This document shows, in pieces, positions 26,536 through 35,818 of a stretch of 64,000 nt of DNA (within the stretch, counting starts at the first letter, position 1; the number at the start of each line of letters is the position of its first letter). The position numbers were made by a program, and so were the translations under genes. The notes under the pieces are model-generated. The model was given only the letters and a program-made list of their open reading frames with translations, was not told the DNA's origin and searched no databases. Source of the DNA: Pseudomonadota bacterium (GTDB lineage Bacteria; Pseudomonadota; Gammaproteobacteria; Steroidobacterales; Steroidobacteraceae); NCBI GenBank assembly GCA_018241445.1, contig JAFEDT010000004.1, positions 186,001-250,000 on the forward strand, written 5' to 3'.

Positions 26536-27606
26536 TCAGGGCGCGAACACGGCGTCCCAGGGGCCATGACCGATGTTCAGCCTGCCCCTGACAGTGAGCG
26601 TGGCGGTATCGATCACCGCCACTTCGCCCGAGGGGCCGTTGGCGCTCACCAGCTCGCGGCCGTCTCGGGAGAGGCCGATGCCCCAGGGGCGGCCGCCGAC
26701 CGCGACTTCCCCGATCAGCGAGCCATCCTGCAGCGACAGCACCGCGATCGTGCCGCCGTGCCCGGTGCTGACATAGATCCTGCGGGCAATCCCATCCACC
26801 GCCACCCCCATCGGGCGGGCCTCCTTGCGCAGCTGCGCCACCTTGACGGCCGGCTCGCCCTGCGGCAACGGAACCCGATACACCGAGGCGTCACCCTCCC
26901 CGGAGACATAGGCGCTGCTGCTGTCGGGTGTGAAGCCGAGGTCGCGCGGGCGCCTGCCGACACTCACGGTATGCGTCACAGCGCGCGTATTTGCGTCGAT
27001 GACGGTAACCGTATTGCCGGTCTCGCTGGTGACCAGCACCCAGCGGCCATCGGGTGACACGCGCACGCCCTCCGGTTCCCTGCCCACCGCCACGGTGCCC
27101 TGGATGCGCCCGCGCGGCGTCAGCTCGGTCATCTGCGCCGCATCCTCGTCAGTGATATAGAGCGAGGTACCGGCCGGGTTCAGCGCCACGCGTTCAGGGT
27201 CGGTGAAGCCGCGCAGCGTCCGTACGAGCTTGAGCGCAACTGTATCAACCACCGCGATGCCGTCGGCCTTGCGGTCGCGCACCAACTTGGCGCATTCCTC
27301 GTCCGGCAGGATCGGAGGGCACTTGGGCAGGCCGCTCACCGCGACGTACAGGCGCTTGCCGTCGGGGCTCAGCGCCAGGCCGCGGGGCCGTTTGCCCACC
27401 TCCACCGTGCCCACGACAGCCATCCTGCCGGTATCGATTACCGTGACGGTCCCGCCGTCCTCGTTGGAGACGTAGGCGCGCCCCGCCTCGGCCGGGGCGG
27501 CCAGTACCACCGCCAGGAGACCGAGGGACAGGACCGCCAGGGGCCGGCGGAGCCGCAGGGAGGAGGGCCTTACCCCGGGGATCGGACAGGTGGGGATCTT
27601 GAACAT
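26536..27606 (-). CDS. Exported YVTN-type beta-propeller protein
   Basis: A 356-residue protein with a signal peptide (LAVLSLGLLAVVLAAPAEA) and about seven repeats of the YncE/YVTN type, such as AYVSNEDGGTVTVIDTG, VGTVEVGKRPRGLALSPDG and VAVIDTATLTVRGRLNIG. A Cys pair in a loop (LPKCPPILPDEECAKLV) may form a disulfide. Such propellers bind ligands or DNA or sit next to PQQ and cytochrome systems; a pqq cluster lies a few kb away, but no direct link is shown. The stop is three bases from the convergent porin stop, with no terminator visible. Confidence 0.85.
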   Translation of the reverse strand: MFKIPTCPIPGVRPSSLRLRRPLAVLSLGLLAVVLAAPAEAGRAYVSNEDGGTVTVIDTGRMAVVGTVEVGKRPRGLALSPDGKRLYVAVSGLPKCPPILPDEECAKLVRDRKADGIAVVDTVALKLVRTLRGFTDPERVALNPAGTSLYITDEDAAQMTELTPRGRIQGTVAVGREPEGVRVSPDGRWVLVTSETGNTVTVIDANTRAVTHTVSVGRRPRDLGFTPDSSSAYVSGEGDASVYRVPLPQGEPAVKVAQLRKEARPMGVAVDGIARRIYVSTGHGGTIAVLSLQDGSLIGEVAVGGRPWGIGLSRDGRELVSANGPSGEVAVIDTATLTVRGRLNIGHGPWDAVFAP

Positions 27607-27697
27607 GGCCGGCAGCATACCCAAAAACGACGCAAGTCCCACTTCCGGGCACCGGGCGTGATAACTTACGCCGCCTTCATTAAAAGCAGCCCTACGG

Positions 27698-28855
27698 ATG
27701 CGCATGCCAGAAGCCCGCGAGAACGAGCCGCAAGCCCCCCTGATCTGGACCAACGTACTGATGTTCGTCATCACGGGCGCGATCGCCCTGGTGGCAGTAC
27801 CCTGGTACGGCCTGGCTCACGGGTACTCAACCGCGGCATGGATCTGCGCCGTGCTCTTCACCGGGGCCAACGGCATGGCCGTCACGGCGGGCTATCACCG
27901 CCTGTGGGCGCACCGCACCTATGACGCGCACTGGAGCGCACGGCTGCTGTACCTGGTCTTCGGGACCATGGCGCTGCAGAACAGCGCCTTCGTCTGGTGC
28001 AGCGGCCACCGCACGCACCACCTGCACGTCGACGACGTCGACAAGGACCCCTACTCCGCCCGCCGTGGCTTCTGGTTCTCGCATATCGGCTGGATGGTGC
28101 GCGAATACGAGAGCGGCAAGCCCGACTTCAGCAACATCCCGGACCTGAAGCGGGATCGGATGCTGGCCTTCCAGCACCGCTACTACGTGCCGCTGGCGCT
28201 GCTCACCAACTTCGGCCTGCCGCTGGCAGCCGGACTGATCTTCGGCGATGTGTGGGGCATGCTGCTGCTGGCCGGCGTGGCGCGGCTGGTGTGGGCCCAC
28301 CACGTCACTTTTTTCATCAACTCCCTGGCCCACATGTGGGGCAAGCGGCCGTACACCGAAGAGAACACCGCGCGCGACAACCCGGTGCTGGCCCTGATCA
28401 CCTACGGCGAGGGCTATCACAATTTCCACCATATCTTCGCGCACGATTACCGCAACGGCGTGCGCTGGTGGCAGTGGGATCCGACCAAGTGGCTGATCGC
28501 TGGCCTGGAGAAGGCCGGCCTGGCGCGCCGCCTGAAGCGCACACCCGTGTTCCAGATCCAGCGCGCGCTGCTGTCGATGCAGTTCAGCCGCGCGCAGGCA
28601 CAGCTCGCCGCCCACCCGGGCAACGGCCAGTCACACATCGAGCAGTTGCGCGCGCGCGTCGCGCACGAGTACGAGAGCTTCCTCACCGCCGTGGCCGACT
28701 GGGCGCGCGTCAAGGAGCAGTGGCTGGGCGAGAAGACCCGTGCGGTGCGCGAGAGCCTGGAGCACGTTGACCTGCAAAGCCGCCTGCGCGCCATCGAACG
28801 GCAGCTCGGCCTGCAGTTGCGACGCATGCGGATACTGCAGGCGCAGCTCGCGTAA
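27698..28855 (+). CDS. Acyl-CoA (delta-9 type) fatty acid desaturase
   Basis: A 385-residue membrane di-iron desaturase. Three histidine boxes are present: [15 protein letters not shown] and [16 protein letters not shown], with about four membrane segments in the first 200 residues. It puts a cis double bond into saturated acyl-CoA, needing electrons from a reductase not seen here. Residues ~290-385 are a long charged helical, coiled-coil-like tail ([32 protein letters not shown]). The 91-base gap to the divergent propeller gene should hold its promoter. Confidence 0.93.
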   Translation: MRMPEARENEPQAPLIWTNVLMFVITGAIALVAVPWYGLAHGYSTAAWICAVLFTGANGMAVTAGYHRLWAHRTYDAHWSARLLYLVFGTMALQNSAFVWCSGHRTHHLHVDDVDKDPYSARRGFWFSHIGWMVREYESGKPDFSNIPDLKRDRMLAFQHRYYVPLALLTNFGLPLAAGLIFGDVWGMLLLAGVARLVWAHHVTFFINSLAHMWGKRPYTEENTARDNPVLALITYGEGYHNFHHIFAHDYRNGVRWWQWDPTKWLIAGLEKAGLARRLKRTPVFQIQRALLSMQFSRAQAQLAAHPGNGQSHIEQLRARVAHEYESFLTAVADWARVKEQWLGEKTRAVRESLEHVDLQSRLRAIERQLGLQLRRMRILQAQLA

Positions 28856-28896
28856 CCCACAGAAGATTCCAGATAACAGCCAATCGGCAGCAGACA

Positions 28897-28998
28897 CGAC
28901 CAGAAAGGTGTCTTTCCGGGGGCGTGCGAGGCAGGATGCCGAGCCGCAGCCCCCATGGATGGGTTCACGGCGGCCCCGGAAAGACACCTTTCTGGTCG
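28897..28998. repeat. Perfect 25-base inverted repeat with 52-base centre
   Basis: Arms 28897-28921 and 28974-28998 are exact reverse complements; the arm starts CGACCAGAAAGGTGTC. They enclose a centre containing GGATGGGTTCACGG. The element fills most of the gap between the desaturase stop and the YebC-family start (29029). It has no U-run, so it is not an obvious rho-independent terminator. It could be a small mobile or REP-like element, or a structured leader. Confidence 0.8.
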
Positions 28999-29028
28999 GG
29001 GATGCGGACCGGCGCACCGGACCTCCCA

Positions 29029-29751
29029 ATGGGACGCATATTCGAAGTCAGAAAAGCCACCATGTTCGCGCGGTGGAACCGCATGGCGAAGCAGTTCGCC
29101 CGCATCGCGAAGGACATCACCATGGCGGCCAAGTCTGGCGGACCGGACCCGGCCTCCAACTCCTTGCTGCGGCGAGGTATCCAGAATGCCCGCGCCGTCA
29201 ACATGCCCAAGGACAGGATCGAGGCCGCCATCAAGCGCGCCTCGGGTCGTGACGCCGCCAACTACCAGGAAGTGATCTACGAGGGCTACGCCCCGCACGG
29301 CGTCGCCCTGTTGGTGGAGACTGCCACCGACAATCCGACCCGCACCGTGGCCGGGGTGCGCAACATCATCACCAAGGGCGGCGGCAACCTCGCCACCAGC
29401 GGCAGCGTCAGTTTCCTGTTCCGCAAGATGGGGGTCTTCAGGCTCGACCCCACCGGCATCGACCAGGACGACCTGGAGCTGTACCTGATCGACCACGGCC
29501 TGGACGAGATGGGAGAAAGCAGCGGCGAGAAGGGCGAGCCACAGCTGGTGATCCGTGGCGCGTTCGCCGACTTCGGTCACCTGCAGGAGGCGCTGGAAGC
29601 CCGTGGCCTCAACCCACTGTCTGCGGAGCACGAGTACATCTGCACCGTTCCCACCGAACTGCCGGAAGAGCAGGCCACCGAGGTGCTGGCGCTGATCGAC
29701 AAGCTGGAACAGGACGACGACGTGCAGAAGGTGTTCCACACGCTCGCGTGA
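29029..29751 (+). CDS. YebC/PmpR family regulator (TACO1-like)
   Basis: A 240-residue protein starting [16 protein letters not shown], a variant of the usual family start. It continues with [40 protein letters not shown], the [22 protein letters not shown] segment [17 protein letters not shown], and C-terminal [33 protein letters not shown]. The family includes DNA-binding regulators and translation factors that relieve polyproline stalling. The N-terminal RxFEVRK variant marks the YebC paralogue subgroup. The in-frame extension upstream of 29029 is only read-through of the 25-base inverted repeat. Confidence 0.92.
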   Translation: MGRIFEVRKATMFARWNRMAKQFARIAKDITMAAKSGGPDPASNSLLRRGIQNARAVNMPKDRIEAAIKRASGRDAANYQEVIYEGYAPHGVALLVETATDNPTRTVAGVRNIITKGGGNLATSGSVSFLFRKMGVFRLDPTGIDQDDLELYLIDHGLDEMGESSGEKGEPQLVIRGAFADFGHLQEALEARGLNPLSAEHEYICTVPTELPEEQATEVLALIDKLEQDDDVQKVFHTLA

Positions 29752-29835
29752 GTCAGACCCGCAGCCCGCGGCGGCGAATCACGCACCACCCTCCACGGGT
29801 GAGCTTCAACTGCCTGACAGCGCTTGAGCGGGATT

Positions 29836-30249
29836 TCAGTCCTTGCGCGCCTCGAGGCTGTAACTGAAATCGTAACTGTGCGCACCGTCGGGGCCGACGG
29901 TGATGGTCATGGCGCCGGTGAGGCCGCGCAGCTCGCCACTGCCGGAGTCCGGCACCACCGTCACCGTCATCTGCGGCTTGCCGCGATTCATGATCGCCAT
30001 GTGCTGCAGCACAAAGCTGCCGCTGCGGCCGTTGAGCCGGCCGCTGACGCGCTCGAGTGCGACGTAGGCGGCCGACTCCTTGACCTCGGTAGACGTGGCG
30101 ATCATCTCGCCCTTGCCAGTCGCCTCCAGCGGACCGTGGAAGCGCTTGTCGATCGTGCGGCGATCGAAGTTGGCCGCGCGCGCGATCTGCGAATCGTGCT
30201 TCTGCGCCGTGATCTTGACGTCGAAGCTGCCAGTGGCGTGTTCCTTCAT
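29836..30249 (-). CDS. DUF3224 domain-containing protein
   Basis: A 137-residue protein beginning MKEHATGSFDVKITAQKHD and containing the conserved FDRRTIDKRFHGPLEATGKGEM and MTVTVVPDSGSGELRGLTGAM segments, ending in YDFSYSLE. This is the DUF3224 pattern, an allene-oxide-cyclase-like small barrel of unknown role. The ATG at 30249 matches the family start; an ATG at 30276 is in frame. It follows def by about 40 bases on the same strand, so it may be the last gene of the pqq-def unit. Confidence 0.85.
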   Translation of the reverse strand: MKEHATGSFDVKITAQKHDSQIARAANFDRRTIDKRFHGPLEATGKGEMIATSTEVKESAAYVALERVSGRLNGRSGSFVLQHMAIMNRGKPQMTVTVVPDSGSGELRGLTGAMTITVGPDGAHSYDFSYSLEARKD

Positions 30250-30292
30250 CGATAGGTCCCCGAGTGGAAGTTGCATGGGCCCGCGCTCACCT

Positions 30293-30823
30293 TCAGTCCG
30301 GCGTGGCTGTCAGCCGGCCGGTCAGCGCGTCCTCGAAGCCGAAGTTGCGCAGGTCGGCGATGCGCTGAGGATATAGCACACCGTCCAGGTGATCGACCTC
30401 GTGCTGCACCACCCGCGCGTGGAAGCCCTCCACCGTACGCTCGAGCGGCGCGCCGTGCAGATCGAAACCCCGGTAGCGCAGGTGCCGGTAGCGGGGCACC
30501 AGGCCGCGCATGCCGGGCACCGACAGGCAGCCTTCCCAGCCCTCCTCCTGCGCGTCGCCCAGCGGCGCGAGCACCGGGTTGACCAGCACGGTGTATGGCA
30601 CGGGTGCGACATCGGGATACCGCGGGTTTTCCTGCAGTTCGAAAATCACCACCCGCAGGCTGACCCCGATCTGCGGCGCGGCGATGCCGGCGCCGCTCAA
30701 GGCGCGCATGGTGTCGTCCAGGTCGGCGACCAGCGCCGCGAGCTGTGCATCGAAGTGCCGCACCGGCGCGGCCACTTGCTGCAGCAGCGGGTCACCCATC
30801 CGCAATACCGGCCGTACCGCCAC
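30293..30823 (-). CDS. def: Peptide deformylase
   Basis: A 176-residue metalloenzyme removing the formyl group from N-terminal Met of new proteins. All three motifs are present: GIAAPQIG (near residue 46), EGCLSVPG with the metal-binding Cys, and QHEVDHLDG with HExxH. It starts nine bases after pqqE, with no promoter visible between, which suggests co-transcription with the PQQ genes. It is not next to fmt, so it may be a second deformylase in the genome. Confidence 0.95.
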   Translation of the reverse strand: MAVRPVLRMGDPLLQQVAAPVRHFDAQLAALVADLDDTMRALSGAGIAAPQIGVSLRVVIFELQENPRYPDVAPVPYTVLVNPVLAPLGDAQEEGWEGCLSVPGMRGLVPRYRHLRYRGFDLHGAPLERTVEGFHARVVQHEVDHLDGVLYPQRIADLRNFGFEDALTGRLTATPD

Positions 30824-30832
30824 GCTACGCCT

Positions 30833-32062
30833 TCAGGCCCCGCCGCCGGCGGGGCCCGCGGTGATGTCGATGCTGACACGATGGTCGCGGAAAATCAGCG
30901 GCCGCTCTGTACCGCCGCCGGTGGCAGCGGCAGCTGCCGCGCTCGCGGCCACCGCGGCGACCACCTGCCCGTGGTGCGGCGACAGCTCGCACACCGGATC
31001 GGCGTTGTCCGGGTCGCCGGTCAGCAGATATGCCTGGCAGCGGCAGCCGCCGAAGTCCCGGCCGCGTTCCGGACAACTGCGGCACGGCTCCTTCATCCAG
31101 CCCTCGCCGCGGAAACGGTTGAAGGCGGGGGAGTCGTACCAGATATTGCGGATCGAGGCGGTGCGCACGCTCGGCAGGTTCAGGCCCGGCAACATGCGCG
31201 CCGCGTGGCACGGCATGGCGGTGCCGTCGGGCGCCACGGCCAGAAACACCGATCCCAGGCCGTTCATGCAGGCCTTGGGTCGCGTCTCGAAGTAGTCGGG
31301 CACGACGAAGTAGATTTTCATCCTGGCGCCAACCCGCTCGCGGAAGGCCTGTGTCACCGCTTCCGCCCGTTGCAGCTGCTCGCGCGTCGGCAGCAGTTGC
31401 GCACGGTTGAGCCAGGCCCAGCCGTAGTACTGGGTATTGGCCAGCTCCACGTACTGCGCGCCCATGCGCTCGGCCATGCGCAGGATCTCCCCGACGTGAT
31501 CGATATTGAGCCGGTGCAACACCACGTTGAGCACCATAGGGTAGCCGTGGGCGCGGATCAGCCCTGCGACCTGCGACTTCAGCTCGAAGGTGCGCGTGCT
31601 GCTCAGGAAATCATTCATCTGGCGCGTGCTGTCCTGGAAGGACAGCTGGATATGATCCAGCCCCGCTGCCTTCAGCGTGGCGATGCGCGCCTCGGTGAGG
31701 CCCACACCCGAGGTGATCAGGTTGATGTAGAAGCCGAGGCCGTGTGCTTCGCGGACCAGTTCCTCCAGGTCCTCACGCACCAGCGGCTCACCGCCCGACA
31801 GGCCGAGCTGCACCGCGCCGGCGGCACGCGCCTCGCGCAGCACGCGCAGCCATTCGGCCGTGCCCAGCTCGGCCCCGGTGCGGGGCATATCGGTGGGGTT
31901 GTAGCAGAACACGCAGTGCAGCGGGCAACGGTAGGTCAGCTCCAGCAGCAGCCACAGCGGTGGCCCGACAGCGGGGGACTTCTCCGGCGCCGCTCCGGCT
32001 TCCGGGGCGCCCTGCGGCGGCGGTCCCGTTGCAACCGAAGACGCAGGCGACGGCGCTGTCAC
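30833..32062 (-). CDS. pqqE: PqqA peptide cyclase (radical SAM)
   Basis: A 409-residue radical SAM enzyme that links the Glu and Tyr side chains of PqqA, the first step of PQQ synthesis. The [4Fe-4S] motif is in [17 protein letters not shown] (CxxxCxxC). The C-terminal SPASM-type cysteines lie in CMNGLG, CHAA and [17 protein letters not shown]. It starts at GTG overlapping the pqqD stop (GTGA), consistent with PqqD and PqqE acting as a complex. Confidence 0.95.
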   Translation of the reverse strand: MTAPSPASSVATGPPPQGAPEAGAAPEKSPAVGPPLWLLLELTYRCPLHCVFCYNPTDMPRTGAELGTAEWLRVLREARAAGAVQLGLSGGEPLVREDLEELVREAHGLGFYINLITSGVGLTEARIATLKAAGLDHIQLSFQDSTRQMNDFLSSTRTFELKSQVAGLIRAHGYPMVLNVVLHRLNIDHVGEILRMAERMGAQYVELANTQYYGWAWLNRAQLLPTREQLQRAEAVTQAFRERVGARMKIYFVVPDYFETRPKACMNGLGSVFLAVAPDGTAMPCHAARMLPGLNLPSVRTASIRNIWYDSPAFNRFRGEGWMKEPCRSCPERGRDFGGCRCQAYLLTGDPDNADPVCELSPHHGQVVAAVAASAAAAAATGGGTERPLIFRDHRVSIDITAGPAGGGA

Positions 32063-32364
32063 GTTGCCTGCTCCAGCCAGCCGCGCTGCAGCGCCAGCGC
32101 CACGAAGGCGCGCACGTCGGTGGCGAGCCCGCTCAGGTCGTAAGTGCGCTCGATATCAGCGACGATGTCGGCAACGGTACGCTGGCCGTCGCAACGGCTC
32201 ATGATGGCGCCCGCGCTGGGATTGAGCTTCACCATGCCCTCCGGGTACAGCAGCACGTGTGCATCCTGCGCCGCTTCCCACTGCAGGCGCATCCCCGCGG
32301 CGATCGCCGGCCGCGCATCCAGCCCCGCCAGGCCAGGTTCAGGCACCGCGCCCGCGGCGCTCAT
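32059..32364 (-). CDS. pqqD: PqqA-binding chaperone
   Basis: A 101-residue RRE-type peptide chaperone presenting PqqA to PqqE. Typical features are [23 protein letters not shown] near the middle, and [19 protein letters not shown]. The ATG at 32364 overlaps the pqqC stop as ATGA; a much longer open frame upstream is only an antiparallel-frame artefact inside pqqC. Confidence 0.93.
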   Translation of the reverse strand: MSAAGAVPEPGLAGLDARPAIAAGMRLQWEAAQDAHVLLYPEGMVKLNPSAGAIMSRCDGQRTVADIVADIERTYDLSGLATDVRAFVALALQRGWLEQAT

Positions 32365-33086
32365 GCACTCACCCCGTAGGCCTGGGCCATGGCATCGTTC
32401 ATCTGCCACAGGATGTCGAGTTTGAACTGCAGGATCGCGAGCGCCCGTTCCTGTTGCGCGCGGGTGCCGAAGCGCTCCAGCGTCACGGCCAGGCCGAACT
32501 CGACGTCGCGCCGCGCCAGGCTGACGCGGCTCTGGAAGTAATGCAGGCCCTGTGGCTCGATCCATGGGTAATGCTGCGGCCAGCCCGCCAGCCGCTGGCG
32601 GTGGATCTCCGGGGCAAACAACTCGGTGAGCGAGGCGCACACGCTCTCCGGCCAGGGCGCACGGCGCGCGAAGTTGACATAGGCATCCACGGCAAAGCGT
32701 ACGCCCGGCAGCACCATCTCCAGGCTCTGCACTTGCGCGCGCGCCAGTCCCACCGCATCCGCCAGCCGCAGCCAGGACTCGATCCCGCCAGGATCCTCGC
32801 CGTGGCCGTCGTGATCCAGGATGCGTTGCACCCAGTTGCGCCGCACCGCGCGGTCCTCGCAGTTCGCGAGGATCGCGGCGTCCTTGATGGGAATGTTGAT
32901 CTGGTAGTAGTAGCGGTTGGCCACCCAGCCGCGCACCTGCTCGCGGCTGGCGCGCCCGCTGTTGAGCATGATGTTGAAGGGGTGATGGATGTGGTACGCG
33001 CGGCCGCGTTCGCGCAGCTGAGCCTCGAACTGCTCCCGCGACCAGGGCCGGACCGCGGCGCCGTCCGCCGGCTGCGGCGCGCTCAC
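32361..33086 (-). CDS. pqqC: Pyrroloquinoline-quinone synthase
   Basis: A 241-residue cofactorless oxidase that performs the last ring closure and eight-electron oxidation to PQQ. Conserved stretches include [42 protein letters not shown], and [20 protein letters not shown]. It starts with GTG overlapping the pqqB stop (GTGA). Length matches the family. Confidence 0.96.
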   Translation of the reverse strand: MSAPQPADGAAVRPWSREQFEAQLRERGRAYHIHHPFNIMLNSGRASREQVRGWVANRYYYQINIPIKDAAILANCEDRAVRRNWVQRILDHDGHGEDPGGIESWLRLADAVGLARAQVQSLEMVLPGVRFAVDAYVNFARRAPWPESVCASLTELFAPEIHRQRLAGWPQHYPWIEPQGLHYFQSRVSLARRDVEFGLAVTLERFGTRAQQERALAILQFKLDILWQMNDAMAQAYGVSA

Positions 33087-34003
33087 AGGGCAATCTCCAT
33101 TCCGTCCCAGGCGACCTCCACCCCGCGCGCATCAAGCGCCGCGCGTTGCGGGGAGCCCTCATCGAGTATGGGATTGGTGTTGTTCACATGCACCAGGATC
33201 CTGCGGGTGCGCGCTTGCAGGCGCTCCAGCCATTCCAGCATGCCGCCGGCGCCGCTTTGCGCCAGGTGGCCGATGTCGCTGCCGCGCTTCTTGGACAGGC
33301 CCAGGGAAATCATCTCGTCGTCGCTCCAGAAGGTGCCGTCGACCAGCACGCAGTCCGCCTGCTGCATGACCTGCCACAGCGGCTCCTCGATGGCGCCCAG
33401 ACCCGGTGCGTACAGGGCGCTGGCGCCGCTCGCAGCATCACGGATGACCAGCGCGATATTGTCGCCCGGCTGCGGCGCGTCGCGGTGCGGCGAATAAGGT
33501 GCCGGGCGGCCGGCCACCGCCAGTGCACGCCAGCGCACGCCCGCGACCCCATCGACTGCAAACTCGCGGCCGTCGGCGACCAGCGCCTGGCGCTGCACGC
33601 CGCAGAAGTGACCCAGCACCCGCAGGACCGGGTTGCCTTGCGTCAGGTCCGCGTAGACCTGGTCGGTGCACCACAGCGGCAGTGGGCGCACTGACTCGCG
33701 CAGCATGTACAGCCCGGTGGTGTGGTCGACCTGCCCATCGACCAGCAGCACGGCGGCGATGGCGGTGTCGCGGGCACCGCGGGCCGGCTGCAGCACGGGG
33801 TTGGCCTGCAACTGCGCGAGGATATCGGGTGAGGCGTTGACCAGCGCCCAGTCGTTCGGGTCAGCGCCGTTGACGGCGATCGAAGACTGGGTGCGGGCGC
33901 GGGCGCGCAGCGTGCCGTCGCGGATGCCGCGGCAGTTACGGCAGTTGCAGTTCCATTGGGGGAAGCCTCCGCCGGCGGCGGCGCCCAGAATCCGGATCTT
34001 CAC
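33083..34003 (-). CDS. pqqB: PQQ biosynthesis hydroxylase PqqB
   Basis: A 306-residue metallo-beta-lactamase-fold protein with the PqqB start [21 protein letters not shown], which includes the zinc-binding CxCxxC (CNCRNC). Other features are [32 protein letters not shown] and [18 protein letters not shown]. It hydroxylates the Tyr ring of the cross-linked PqqA-derived Glu-Tyr. It starts ~50 bases downstream of pqqA, across an intercistronic hairpin. Confidence 0.96.
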   Translation of the reverse strand: MKIRILGAAAGGGFPQWNCNCRNCRGIRDGTLRARARTQSSIAVNGADPNDWALVNASPDILAQLQANPVLQPARGARDTAIAAVLLVDGQVDHTTGLYMLRESVRPLPLWCTDQVYADLTQGNPVLRVLGHFCGVQRQALVADGREFAVDGVAGVRWRALAVAGRPAPYSPHRDAPQPGDNIALVIRDAASGASALYAPGLGAIEEPLWQVMQQADCVLVDGTFWSDDEMISLGLSKKRGSDIGHLAQSGAGGMLEWLERLQARTRRILVHVNNTNPILDEGSPQRAALDARGVEVAWDGMEIAL

Positions 34004-34014
34004 GGCTCATCGAA

Positions 34015-34057
34015 GAGGCGCCAGGGGCATGATGCCCCTGATGCCGGTAGGCGCCTC
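34015..34057 (-). promoter_or_regulatory. Intercistronic hairpin between pqqA and pqqB
   Basis: GAGGCGCC (34015-34022) pairs with GGCGCCTC (34050-34057), and inside it AGGGGCAT (34023-34030) pairs with ATGCCCCT (34032-34039). The outer stem overlaps the pqqA stop codon. A strong hairpin here would attenuate or process the transcript and give more pqqA message than pqqBCDE, as known for other pqq operons; effect here is inferred. Confidence 0.6.
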
Positions 34058-34130
34058 AGCGCCTGGCGATATACATCGTGATTTCCATGCCGAAACGGAA
34101 ATCGATCGCCTGTGGGGTTTCCCAGCGCAT
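34056..34130 (-). CDS. pqqA: PQQ precursor peptide
   Basis: A 24-residue peptide, RWETPQAIDFRFGMEITMY near its middle, with Glu16 and Tyr20 in the required E-x-x-x-Y spacing. These two side chains become the PQQ skeleton after PqqE cross-linking. It is preceded by a GAGGAGAA ribosome site nine bases ahead of the ATG. Small enough to be missed by length filters. Confidence 0.95.
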   Translation of the reverse strand: MRWETPQAIDFRFGMEITMYIARR

Positions 34131-34345
34131 GCCTGTTCTCCTCGACTGGTGCCTGGGAACGATACCGTGATCCGGCTCAGCCTGCAAAGGCTGGGCCGGC
34201 AGATGGGCGCTGCGGCCCCCGCGACCGCGCCCGGACCGCTCCAGGGCGCGCCGGGCCCCTCCCGCGCCGCGCCCTCCCCGGGGAGCGATCCGGGCACGGG
34301 GCACCTGTAGCGGGCGCCCGTGGCCGGCTTCAGGGTGTTCCCGGA
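34131..34345 (-). promoter_or_regulatory. pqqA leader with candidate promoter and hairpin
   Basis: About 215 bases between the TIGR03118 gene stop and pqqA, with no gene seen. On the minus strand TTGCAG (34182-34187), a 17-base spacer and TATCGT (34159-34164) form a plausible sigma-70 promoter, giving a leader of ~22 bases. A 12-base stem (34172-34183 with 34188-34199, one wobble, four-base loop) overlaps the -35 and could be a terminator of the upstream gene or an operator. Confidence 0.45.
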
Positions 34346-35551
34346 TCAGGGTGTGCCCAGATCGATGCGGCCATACAGTCCATCGACCCCGTGCGCGATG
34401 CCCGCAGCAAAAAACAGTGTGGTGGATGGCTGGTTGAGCGCGTCGTTGCCGAAGGCGATGCCCCACAGGCCATCGATTGCGATCGGCTGCTTGCCGGAAT
34501 CCTGCACCGTGCCCATGAATGCGCCGGTCTGCGGATTGAAGGCATTGATCCAGCCGTCACCGAGATTGCCCACCAGCAGGGCATTGCTCAGCGAGCCGAA
34601 TTTGGCGGGCGCCAGCGCCATACCCCAGGGTGCGTTGAGTTTGCCGCCGGCGTCGATCAGGTGTGACTTGAGGTTGCCGGCAGTATCGAACACGTCCACC
34701 AGGCCGAGCCCCGCGCCAATGGTGTTGTCGTGGTTCTGCGGCGCCTGCTGCTGGGCGTACGCCACGTAGATGAGTGTCTGGTTCTGCACCGTCAGGGCCT
34801 GGATGCCGAAGGGCGCATAACCGGCCGGCAGAGTGGAGTCCTTGAATCCTCCCGCAACAGCAACCTTGCTCCAGGAGCTGTCGAACACGTCCACCTTGTT
34901 GTTGTGGAAGTCGGCAGCGTACAGGTGCGCCGCGCCGCCGCCGTCGCGGGCTAACGCCAGTCCCTTGTAGACCGCGCCGCCGGCGCCGTCGTCGTACATC
35001 ACGATGGCGTTCTGCGCATCGACACTCTGCGCCCAGCCGGTAAGCGTGCCGCCCTCGCCGTCGAATATGAACGTGGCCGTGGCCGAGGCCGTGCCCTTGC
35101 TCACCGTGAAACCACCGTCGCCGTTGAACACAACGCCGGTGGGATTCGCGGGCCCGTTCAGGCCCGGCGGGATCGCAACCACCAGCGACTGCGGCGCACC
35201 GGCGCCGTCATAAAGCGTCGAGGTCTGGGAGCCATTGTTGGCTACCCACACCGGCGCGCCGGGTGCGAAGGCGATGCCCCAGGGGTTGACCAGTTTTGCA
35301 TCCGTCGAATGGGCGGACACCGAGCCGTTCGACACCAGTTGGGTCATCGTGTAGGTGCTCGTGGCAGGTGGGTTGCCGCCGCCAGAACCACCGCCACCAT
35401 AACCACCGCCGCCACCCGTACCCGTGCCCATGCCTCCACCGCCGCCATAGCCACCGCCACCGCCACCGCCACCGCAGGCGACCAGCAACGCTGCTGTCAG
35501 CAGGCCGCCCGCCCCTCCCACCGCAAACCACCGACCGCGCGCGCTGAACAT
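34346..35551 (-). CDS. TIGR03118-family beta-propeller lipoprotein
   Basis: A 401-residue protein. The second ATG of two is chosen (35551) because GGAG sits seven bases before it. The signal peptide ends in a lipobox (LLVAC), so the Cys should be lipidated. A Gly-rich, Tyr-sprinkled linker of ~40 residues follows. The rest has the propeller repeats of the TIGR03118 family (LVNPWGIAFAPGAPVWVANN, GPANPTGVVFNG, LNAPWGMALAPAKFG, DGLWGIAFGND). Function unknown. It lies upstream of pqqA on the same strand. Confidence 0.87.
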   Translation of the reverse strand: MFSARGRWFAVGGAGGLLTAALLVACGGGGGGGGYGGGGGMGTGTGGGGGYGGGGSGGGNPPATSTYTMTQLVSNGSVSAHSTDAKLVNPWGIAFAPGAPVWVANNGSQTSTLYDGAGAPQSLVVAIPPGLNGPANPTGVVFNGDGGFTVSKGTASATATFIFDGEGGTLTGWAQSVDAQNAIVMYDDGAGGAVYKGLALARDGGGAAHLYAADFHNNKVDVFDSSWSKVAVAGGFKDSTLPAGYAPFGIQALTVQNQTLIYVAYAQQQAPQNHDNTIGAGLGLVDVFDTAGNLKSHLIDAGGKLNAPWGMALAPAKFGSLSNALLVGNLGDGWINAFNPQTGAFMGTVQDSGKQPIAIDGLWGIAFGNDALNQPSTTLFFAAGIAHGVDGLYGRIDLGTP

Positions 35552-35818
35552 CGTCATCTCCGTGATTGACTGGGTTGACACGCATGAGTGCCAGCCACGG
35601 CGCGCGCGGTTCCAACTTCCAACTTCGGCGGGCGCGCGGCAGAACCACACGTAGCGCTGGTGGTACTGACGCAGGAGACGGTCGCGCCTGCATGGTGGCC
35701 GCGCCCGACGGCGGCCGTGGCAGGCGCAAATTGCGCGCGCCGCAGCGGCGGGCCTGCGGCCGGGGCATGGTCCTTCTGACAGATCGACGGCAGCGCGCCA
35801 CCGGGGCAAGATGCATGG
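35552..35818. other. Divergent intergenic region, no gene seen
   Basis: About 267 bases between the TIGR03118 lipoprotein gene and the TorF-like porin gene, which must hold both promoters. TTGACA occurs at ~35580 on the plus strand but lacks a good -10 partner. A short direct repeat TTCCAACTTCCAACTTC lies at about 35610. I see no convincing terminator or RNA. Confidence 0.4.

Noticed and set aside
35370..35480. Short GC-rich repeats resembling a repeat array
   Set aside because: They are Gly codons of the lipoprotein linker in frame; no spacers, so not CRISPR.
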